From Stomorhina lunata (lineage: Eukaryota; Arthropoda; Insecta; Diptera; Rhiniidae), in contig OW121744.1 in NCBI GenBank assembly GCA_933228675.1, positions 62,227,928-62,291,927 on the forward strand: a stretch of 64,000 nucleotides of DNA. Direction: 5' to 3'. The position numbers and the translations under genes are program-made. Shown here piece after piece: positions 56,039 through 64,000 of the stretch. The first letter of the stretch is position 1, and each line of letters starts with the position of its first letter. The notes below the pieces were generated by a model, which saw only the letters and a program-made list of their open reading frames with translations, had not been told where the DNA came from and ran no database searches.

Positions 56039-56044
56039 TTTATT

Positions 56045-57990
56045 CCTCTGTCTTCTTTTCCACTCCCTGTGGAGCATAGGGTCTCAACCATCTTTTTATA
56101 TTGAATTCTGTTGCGAGATGTTAGGCATACATCATTCTATGTATAGTTCGCTGCTTGCGACACCGCATTAATTGACCTTTTCCTACACCAACACGATGTC
56201 TGCTTCCCTGTGGATTTGAACGAAACGCTTGTAGAGCAATGTTGGTATTTAGCCTTTGAAGTGTGTGGCCTATCTACCGTCATTTTCGTTGGCATATCTC
56301 TATAGAAGAATTGACGCGACAAACCAAGTTTAGTAGATCGTCATTTCTTTTGCATCATATATTAAGGATTTGCCGCAATCATTTGTTTGCAACGGTTTAT
56401 AGGCGCTTATCGATGGCATTTATGCGTTTCCAAGTTTTACAGCCGTAATACAGGATGGACTTGACATTCGAGTTATATATTCGTTACTAAGTTCTTGTTG
56501 ATATTTTTCGAGATTTCCAAATAGCGCCGACGAGAATATTGAATCGCGTATTAATTAGGCAAAATCTGCATTCTGCCGAATGCAGATTTTGCCTTAAAGA
56601 TACCAAACAACCATCCAATAACCTCATTATTAACATTGATGTGTGGCGACGGTTTACGCCATAGCCTCCAGCCATAATATTTGTCTTGGAAATATTGATT
56701 TCCAGCCCATCTGCCCAAAATTCAACAGTGATGGCGTTAGTGTTTTCTTAAAGGCGATTTGAGCTTTGACTTAGCAAACATACGTGATCAGCGTATTCCA
56801 AGTCCTCGAGTTGTTTAAGGGTTGTCCATTGGATACCACGTCTACCATTCAGTGCTTTGCGTATTATATTGTCGATGACAAGGATAAAAAGTATAGATGA
56901 CAAGATACATTCTTGTCTTACTCTAGTAGTAACATCGAACGGATTAGATAATTTACCTTTAAAATCCACTTACATTACCCGAATTAAGTTCAGAATTTTT
57001 GTTGGCATGTTACGATTTTCTAAAATTCTTCATAGATAGCTCCTATTGACACCGTTGAAGGCCTTCATAAAGTCGATAAGCGCTAGGTAAATGGGGGTGC
57101 GGAATTCATTACATTGTTCTAGTACTATTCTTACTGTGTTGATTAGGTCAACACAAGATCGTTTCTCACTGAGCCCAAACTGATTTTCGCGGATTGTAGC
57201 GGAAACTGCATCGGTTATTTTACTCAAAATTACTCGACTGAGTATTTTGCTCGGTATTAGTAGTAATTGCAGTCACTTTTTTTGGTATTTTCATTCCTTC
57301 ATTCTAGGAGGAATGCATTTTTATACTTTCATTTCAGGAGGAATGAATTTTCATACCTTCATTTCAGGAAGTTGGCAGAGCTGCTTCCTCCCATATTTGA
57401 TGCACAAATAGGTGCCGATCCTTCAACATCATATAAAAGCTGTGATATTGTCACTTCCTGAGGACTTGTTTCGCTTAAGGTTTTAATGGTGTTCTTTACT
57501 TCTTGTATTGTTGGTGGATTGTCTGAAACGCCATTGAATATACTGTCATGGTTGGTTTCATTATGTACTTCTGTCAGTGGTTCTAATCCAATAGGATTGT
57601 TCAATGTTGACTTGAAGTGTTCCATCCAGCGTATTAATTGTTTATCCGGATTTCAGAGAAGTATAAAGCTAATATTAAAGATGGGACTGCTGGTGTAGGT
57701 AGGTTTGACACACAACGCCCTTTATATATTGTATGAGGTCTTTACATCGCCTTTACTTGCACCTTATTCAGCTTGACTCGCTTGTTCATCTATCCACATT
57801 CTCTTGCCCCTCCTTGCAGACCTTTTTATTCTGTTGAATAGGTCACGGTGTATTGTAGGGAGCCCTACGCACATCTCCGTTTTCATTTAAAATTGTATTT
57901 TTTTAAAGTTTTACGTTGTTCAGCCAGGTCCCATGTTGCTTGGGTGAGCCAAATTTTCCTTTTATGAACTTTGAATCCTAACGTTTGTTG
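56045..57990 (-). pseudogene. RTE-like LINE remnant with reverse transcriptase
   Basis: The minus strand carries the parts in correct order, with stops and shifts between them: a pre-RT stretch (57990-57630) and MEHFKSTLNN (57625). Then come ENQFGLSEKRSCVDLINTVR with the first catalytic block LALIDFMKAFNGV (57227-57030), VRQECILSSILF and a RGIQWTTLKQLEDLEYADH block (56969-56748). The C-terminal IGHTLQRL and SNPQGSRHR follow, near 56280-56200. Three hallmark residues have mutated: AFD to AFN, RQGC to RQEC and YADD to YADH. These motifs are those of the RTE clade. A perfect 16-bp-stem hairpin (56558-56593) interrupts the coding text. The 3' end is shared with 36203-36257. Confidence 0.8.
56558..56593. 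repeat. Perfect hairpin, 16-bp stem and 4-nt loop
   Basis: GGCAAAATCTGCATTC and its complement around TGCC. It lies inside former RTE coding sequence, where it breaks the reading frame, so it arose after insertion of the LINE. Confidence 0.9.
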
Positions 57991-58866
57991 ACCAACCTCA
58001 TTGTACGTTTGAGTGACATACCTTGAAATTTTGTTAATACTAGCATCGTTGTTGTTTAAAACATCCTCTTTATACTCTCAAATTAGATTTTAAATTAACA
58101 AAAGCGTAAAATCCGCAAAGAATCTGCTTACGAAATGTATCAAACCATCTAATAGCACTTTCCCTGTTCTATTGAATTTCGTTATTCGCTTAAAATATTT
58201 AAGAAACTCTCGAATTCAATGTCGTTATCCATTTGTTGTGGTCATGTTGGAATTCGCTATATTTTGTTATCGTAGTTGACTTCAATTATTTACCACTTCA
58301 CTCTGTATGTGTTTCAACATGCATACCTTACAAATAGTATATTAGGGCGCCTCTCAATTTTGAGAAGTTATGGTGTATAATAAGGGAAAGTTCTTTTTTC
58401 ACTTTTGTCTTTTAATGACTTTAAATAGTAAAATTTTATGACTAAGATGCGTCAATCGAAAGCAAGTATATCGTATAGCCATGATACATATATCGCCTGT
58501 CAGGATCTTTTACTCACATGTCTTTTAAAGTAACACGGTCGAACTTTTGAATCATTTCCTTACACTATTTGACGCGAGTTATTTTTTGAGCGATTGTTTA
58601 ATGATGGAGTATCAAAATAAAATTGTTTTACAAAATCGGTTATACTAAAGTAAAACTAGTGTGCAAGGATGACTCTGTCTCATAATTTGTTACTTGACCA
58701 TCTTGCATTAACAGTTCTATAATCGATTTTCGACCTCCTTCACGACATTTGTCAGCGACGTAACAACGAACATGTTAAAATTCAATATATAAGCGATATA
58801 CTGTGAATTTTGATAGTGCTTTATCGCCACACAAAAACTAAGTTAATAGACACATTCTCGTTAAGA
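57991..58866. other. Non-coding stretch
   Basis: No gene, RNA or transposon terminus recognised. Confidence 0.4.
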
Positions 58867-58869
58867 TAA

Positions 58870-59906
58870 CACTGCTCTGCAGCCAAATCCTCCTTTTAAT
58901 AAAACTATGTGGACTACATAGATTTTGATGCGCTAAACTCAGATCCGTTGTCGGTTTTTTTTCCATCAGATCTGGATTTTTTTTATGGGCGTGGCAAATT
59001 TTTCCCCTTAAATTAGTCAGGTACGGAGACCTATTTCGTCCTAACTCGAGAACGACTCATCCGATTTTCAAAATTAACTTAAGGATGCATAACAAAATTG
59101 CATTTATTTTAGTCTAATTTAATTTTTCTGTATCTCTTATCGTTTTGGAGTTATTTAGAAATTAATGGAGAAAATTTTTTTTTTTTCGTGCAAAATTCGT
59201 ATTTTTTTTCAGGTTAAAAATGTAATTAAAAAAAAGATAAAGTAAAATTTTAAACATTTTTCTAAGAGCTACATATCTTAAGAATAAAATAAGCTATAAA
59301 CCATAAAAGTCGGTTTAAAAATGTGAATTTTATTACCAATTTTTATAAAAAATACCGTTGTATTTTAGCTTCATTACCTAATGAAATCTTATGGTCATAT
59401 GTAAGGTTGGTTGCATTGCAATATTGGGTATCTGCGGTAAATTGGTAATAAAATTCACATTTTTAAACCCATTTTTATGGTTTTTAGCTTATTTTATTCT
59501 TAAGATATGTAGCTCTTAGAAAAATGTTTAAAATGTTAAAATTTTACTTTATCTTTTTTTTAATTACATTTTTAACCTGAAAAAAATTACGAAATTCGCA
59601 CGAAAAAAAAATTTTTTCTTCGTTAATTTCTAAATAACTCCAAAACGATTTAAAATAATTGCAATTTTGTTATGCATCTTCAAGTGTTTTAATCTTGAAA
59701 ATCGGATGAGTCGTTCTCGAGTTAGGACGAAATAGGTCTCCGTACCTGACTAATTTAAGGGGAACAATTTGCCACGCCCATAAAAAGAAATCCAGATCTG
59801 ATGGAAAAAAACCGACAACGGATCTGAGTTTAGCGCATCAAGATCCATATAGTCCGCATAGTTTTATTAAAAGGAAAGACAAAAAATGAATTTTTGCAGA
59901 GCAGTG
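58870..59906. mobile_element. 1.04-kb foldback MITE, PIF/Harbinger-like (TSD TAA)
   Basis: The ends CACTGCTCTGCA and TGCAGAGCAGTG are flanked by TAA on both sides (58867-58869 and 59907-59909). Two arms of more than 400 bp each are inverted copies. Examples are GGTACGGAGACCTATTTCGT near 59030 with its complement near 59728, and AGCTACATATCTTAAGAATA near 59267 with its complement near 59500. They meet around a loop of about 90 bp (59350-59437). No ORF is present. A 3-bp TAA duplication is typical of PIF/Harbinger elements. Confidence 0.88.
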
Positions 59907-60034
59907 TAATCAATATCACACAATGAGATAGTGGAAAAAATAATGGAAATAAGTGCGCAACTTTTAAACCATTGGCCCGATTTTAAAATAGTTTTAGATG
60001 CATACAGCAGAAGTGTTTGGGGATCTTAAGATTA

Positions 60035-60391
60035 GAACCTGAAAAGTCTAGCTGTTACTGGAGCGGCGAAATCGGCCTCAAAATTAGGTCACCTCAGACT
60101 TATAAATCACTTAAAACGATATATTATTGCCATTTTCTAATCGATTTGAAGAATCTTACTATATAACAAATTTTTAGGTCATAATACATAAAAAACATTG
60201 CGACGTGCATATCTTATCTCCTACAGTGTTAAAGATAATCGGCTTTAAAAATAAAATTTTAAATTGTTGTCGCATACTGCACGATTTTTTACTAATATCT
60301 GATCTATATATAACCCTACTCTGACGTAAATATATGCCCTACTTTGGAGGCCGATTGTGCCGCCCCAGTAAAAGCTAGGCTTTCCAGGTTC
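60035..60391. mobile_element. 357-bp MITE with about 45-bp imperfect TIRs
   Basis: GAACCTGAAAAGTCTAGCTG at the left pairs with AGCTAGGCTTTCCAGGTTC at the right. Further inside, GGCGAAATCGGCCTC pairs with GAGGCCGATTGTGCC. A single related end occurs at about 24165-24212. The target duplication is not clear. Confidence 0.7.
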
Positions 60392-60454
60392 ACAACAAGT
60401 TTCGAAAATAATTGTCCAAATGACCTCCACCCTCGGTGGCACATGTACGACATA

Positions 60455-62250
60455 CACGGGTTTGCAACAAAAAAAAAGTGGTAATAAATCTGTATCTTCT
60501 AAACTATAAGTCTGATTACATCAGTATGTATGAGAGAATTGTTAAACTTTAAACATTTTAGCATTACGGTTACCCTGTGTTTACACCAGCTGAATTATTG
60601 GACGTCAAAGTAGACCACCTCAGAAGTAAAAAAGCTTTTAGACCGTTTACATTTTGAAATGAGCTTGAAGAAACGAAGAAAAAACATGTTTGCTTTGCTA
60701 TAATATTTTTTATGGGTTTTAAGTTATTTCATTTCAAATATAAAATAAAAATAGTTTTCTCTTCGCTTTTGTTAGTTTTTGATTAATTGTACATTCGATA
60801 TTAAAACCATAATTAAAAAAAAAAAAACAAGTAAGAAAGGGCTATAGTCAGTCAAGCCCGACCATAGGTTTACCCTTCACCACTAAATATAGCAAATATA
60901 TAAAGACAAATGTTTGCTAAATTTTGCCATCATACAAACATTTTCTATAAACTTATATATTTAAGCTGTTTCCGTCATATGGACTTATATGAGAGCTAGG
61001 GTCAAATGTGCACCGAAATTTGGCACAATTGATTACAGTCTTTACAAGAATTATGTGTGCAAAAAATGTACTCAAAATTCTCATTATCTTCAGAGTTATG
61101 AGCGTTTTAGAGATTTTTGTCTCATTTAGTGCGTTTTAAGAGAAGAGTTTGTATGGGAGCTATGCTCAAATATGGACCGATTTCAACGAAATTTGGTACA
61201 GTGATTTTGGTTTACGTAAGCAGTATTTGTTTTAAATTGCATTAAAAAATATTCATATTTGTGGCCAAAATATCAATTCCGGGAAGTGGGACCTATGGGA
61301 GGTATCATAAATAATAGACCGATTTTGAATTTGACCGACTATCAAAAAAATGAACTGTGCCAAATTTCATCAAATTATCTCTGGAACTGCGACCTGTACT
61401 TTGATTACATCGTATACATGGGGGTCCAGCCAGCCAGACGGACGGACAGACATCGATAAATCGACTCAGAAAGTGATTCTAAGCCTATTGGTATACTAAA
61501 AGGTCTAAGACAAATATTTCTATGCGTTACATACATCAGCACAAACTTACAATACCCTTTCCACCTATGGTGCTGAAGGGTATAAAAACTGACATATGGC
61601 TAACAGTTCAGGAAACAAAATAGTGAAAAACGTTTTTAAACATCTTGAACCGTTTAATGTTAAGAAATTTTCAAAGTCAAATATTTTTCTTTAATCGAAA
61701 AAGAGCATTTTTTTCTCAAAAAGATGGTATCAATTTTTTATTTTTTACGAAGAAAATTTCTATTAAAAATTAATGTTTTCTTATGTACTCGTAGAAAATG
61801 GGGTTCTAGGATGATTTTTAACTAAATTTTAAGTCGAGACAGCATGCACTCTATGTACAGCATTGACTGAAATTTGTCTAATCTTAAAGAAAATTTTTGT
61901 GTTTTCAAACATATAACAAAAAAGTCAAGCCGATTTTGCAACTTTCTGAAATTCAGTTATATAATTCCATATATTATCTTTAGATTTCAAAAATAAAAAG
62001 TAACCCGAATTCATAAACGAATCCAGAAAATCGAATTTTATAAAAAATGGCAAATTTGTATATATCAAAATTTTAATTGCAAAAATAGGTCAATTGCGTT
62101 TCTTTTTTTTAATTTCTTAAATTGTTTTACATAAACAATAAAATAAACTTTATTACTGAAAAAAAATGAGTACCGTGTACAGTTTTACAGAATTTTCAAA
62201 AATGATTGTGTAAAAAATACACTTTTTAAAATTAAGGGCTATCCTAATAC
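60455..62250 (+). repeat. Dispersed repeat R, most complete copy
   Basis: Co-linear with 21941-24240. It includes GTATCTTCTAAACTATAAGT, TTTAATGTTAAGAAATTTTC and TTCATAAACGAATCCAGAAA, then a segment (62040-62250) matching the reverse complement of 1874-2180. It is interrupted by the DINE-like copy at 60827. It preserves the empty TA site for FB1 at 62001-62002. Confidence 0.6.
60827..61585 (+). repeat. DINE-1/Helentron-like repeat, full-length plus copy
   Basis: It aligns end to end with 52833-53572 and keeps a short CCAGCCAGACGGACGGACAG tract and the terminal hairpin CCCTTTCCACCTATGGTGCTGAAGGG. Confidence 0.75.
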
Positions 62251-62960
62251 ACTTTGTACAAATAAATGTATTTGCTCCATTATACTCTTGATTGCTGGTG
62301 TATTAGAAAATCGTCTGACATGAACGTGTCTTGTTTGCAAAAACAAGAAAAAAAGACAAATAACAACAATTAGTTTTGAGAATTGTCAGCATTTATCATC
62401 ATTTTATTGTATCTTTTCTATGTATTGAGTTTGTTTTTTTGGAAAAAAGGGTCCTTTTCTTTTGGATGTGTCTGTCTATTGTTATTCTTGATATCCCAGC
62501 TAGCAATTTTGTGATTGTTGACGATAATATCAGCAAAATGAGTCTTTTGGGATTCGTATAGATGATCAAAAACTGATTAATCAGCTTGGTGATCTAAAAA
62601 AGTTTCCAAAAAAGCTCCTTAAAACGCTTAGAAAACGACTAGTCTACAAAAGCACAAAAAATTCTTGCAGAATGTGTGCAGTCAAAATCTTATCATGCAG
62701 ACGATCCTAATGCGACTGTTTTTTATGTTATTTTAATCAGTTTGGTGGTCAAAAAAGACCACAAAAAGACTCAGAAAATACCTTGAAAGCGACTTTTTAA
62801 AAACAGAATGTGTGCAATCAGTTTGGTGATCAAAACAGAAAACAAAAAGACTCATAGACGCTTAGCAAGCGACTAGTTAAAAATCGCACAAAAAATCTTA
62901 TAAAATGTGCGTAATATAACTATTTTTAGGTGATAAAGAAATGCCACAAAAAAACTCGTA
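62251..62960. other. Non-coding stretch
   Basis: No gene. A loose tandem-like pattern (ATCAGTTTGGTGATCAAAA, AAAAAGACTCA, GCGACTAGTTAAAAA) repeats two or three times between 62575 and 62910. Confidence 0.4.
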
Positions 62961-62964
62961 TCTC

Positions 62965-63030
62965 ATTATGGGTGATATGGCTTACTTGGTTAACACGTCG
63001 ACTACTAAGCATAATATATCATATTCATGA
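62965..63030 (+). mobile_element. tRNA-derived SINE (family 1), head fragment
   Basis: GATATGGCTTACTTGGTTAA (box A), then ACTACTAAGCATAATATATC as in 38771-38948. The rest is absent; the AT-rich array begins directly after it. Confidence 0.55.
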
Positions 63031-63039
63031 ATATGAATT

Positions 63040-64000
63040 TTTTTATAGAAAAATGTTAAAAATAAACTTGTCTCTAAAAAATTTTCAATATAAAATTTTT
63101 TCTTTAAAAAAATTTAATATGCAATTTTTTCTATAGGAAAATTTTCAATATGAAATTTTTGCTATAGAAAAATTTTTAATATGAAATTTATTCTAAAGAA
63201 AAATTTTCAATATGAAATTTTTTTCCAGAAAAATTTTTAATATGAAATTTTTTCTATAAAAAAATGTTCAATATAAAATTTTTTAAATAGAAAAATTTTC
63301 AATTTGAATTTTTTTTCTACAGAAATTTTCGATATTAAATTTTTTTTTAGAAAAATATTTATATTGAATTTTTTTATAGAAAAATTTCAAAATAAATTTT
63401 TTCTAAAGAGAAGTTTTCAATATAAAATATTTTCTAAAGAAAAATTTTCAATACACAATTTTGGTAAAGAAAATTTTTCAATATGAAATTTTTTCTATAG
63501 AAAATTTTTCAATATGAAATGTTTTTCTATTGAAAAATGTTCAATATGAAATTTTTTTTATAGAAAAATGTTTAGTATAAAATTTTTTCTATAGAAAAAT
63601 TTTTAATATGAAAAATTTCAATATGAAATTTTTTCTATGGAAAAACTTCAATATGAAATTTTTTCTATAGAAAAATATCAATATGAAATTTTTTCTATAG
63701 AAAAATTTTAATATGAAATTTTTTCTATAGAAATTTTTTCTATAGAAAAATTTCAATATGAAATTTTTTCTATAGAAAAATTTCAATATGAAATTTTTTC
63801 TATAGAAAAATTTCAATATGAAATTTTTTCTATAGAAAAATTTCAATATGAAATTTTTTCTATAGAAAAATTTCAATATGAAATTTTTTTCTATAGAAAA
63901 ATTTCAATATGAATTTTTTTCTATAGAAAAATTTCAATATTAAATTTTTTCTACAGAAAAATTTCAATATGAAATTTTTTCTATAGAAAAATTTCAATAT
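63040..64000. repeat. 30-bp CTATAG-centred tandem array, runs off the window
   Basis: The unit GAAATTTTTTCTATAGAAAA plus ATTTCAATAT is degenerate at 63040-63590 and nearly perfect from 63620 to the end. The 95-residue FYRKNFILKF frame is a repeat translation. The array continues past 64000. Confidence 0.92.

Larger units (their letters stand above)
51971..64000 (+). other. Start of the next intron of the RNF144-like gene
   Basis: It begins with donor GTAAGTTA. No exon continuing RING1 with a leading cysteine was recognised before the window end, so the intron is probably at least 12 kb, although a short exon could be missed. It contains only repeats; 51971-52832 itself shows nothing beyond AT-rich sequence. 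Confidence 0.55.

Noticed and set aside
63304..63876. ORFs with FYRKNFILKF decads
   Set aside because: Translation of the terminal 30-bp array.

Overview
This window looks like nuclear DNA of a dipteran insect, most likely a calyptrate fly (house-fly or blow-fly type). That placement is inference from three things: very AT-rich intergenic DNA, a fly-style Q/H/N/S-rich gene with CTAAT branch points, and the mix of Tc1/mariner, hAT, LINE, SINE and DINE-1/Helentron-like repeats. No prokaryotic operon, CRISPR array, LTR retrotransposon or viral gene was seen.

One host gene is supported, on the + strand. Exon A (coding 39546-41201, with probable 5' UTR from 39419) joins in phase 0 across an 8.8-kb intron to exon B (50006-51970). 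Together they encode about 1,207 residues of low-complexity N-terminus. Exon B ends inside a RING1 domain of the RNF144 type (CKLC ... QCGCQFC). The rest of the RING-between-RING E3 ligase must lie beyond position 64000. Everything after 51971 is read as the next intron.

The rest is almost entirely mobile DNA and its debris, often nested. Target-site duplications (TSDs) visible in the sequence fix several boundaries. Two hAT-type copies in opposite orientation sit at 25387-26417 and 32664-33573. A hAT-within-hAT pair lies inside the RNF144-like intron (41408-44870 containing 42654-43741). Long-inverted-repeat (foldback) elements lie at 402-1873, 15599-17617, 22879-24097, 53746-54422 and 58870-59906. 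Two DD37E Tc1/mariner copies (20227-21455 and 47184-48431) and four DD41D mariner relics (about 13970, 17880, 33780 and 45960) are all broken. There is a LINE with a recognisable reverse transcriptase (36953-38490), an RTE-like LINE remnant (56045-57990, minus), two tRNA-derived SINE families with four copies each, and many copies of a DINE-1/Helentron-like repeat.

The most unusual signal is a set of tandem arrays built on short perfect palindromes. A 2.6-kb array of 21-bp units contains TTTTTCTATAGAAAAA. Related 30-bp arrays share the CTATAG core. Two foldback elements have arms of 21-bp CAATTG-centred units and share the terminus CACCATTTTC. One of these foldbacks and one CTATAG locus carry the same roughly 135-190-bp core, although their flanking arrays have different repeat sequences. 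This suggests a non-autonomous foldback family whose arms turn over quickly around a conserved core.
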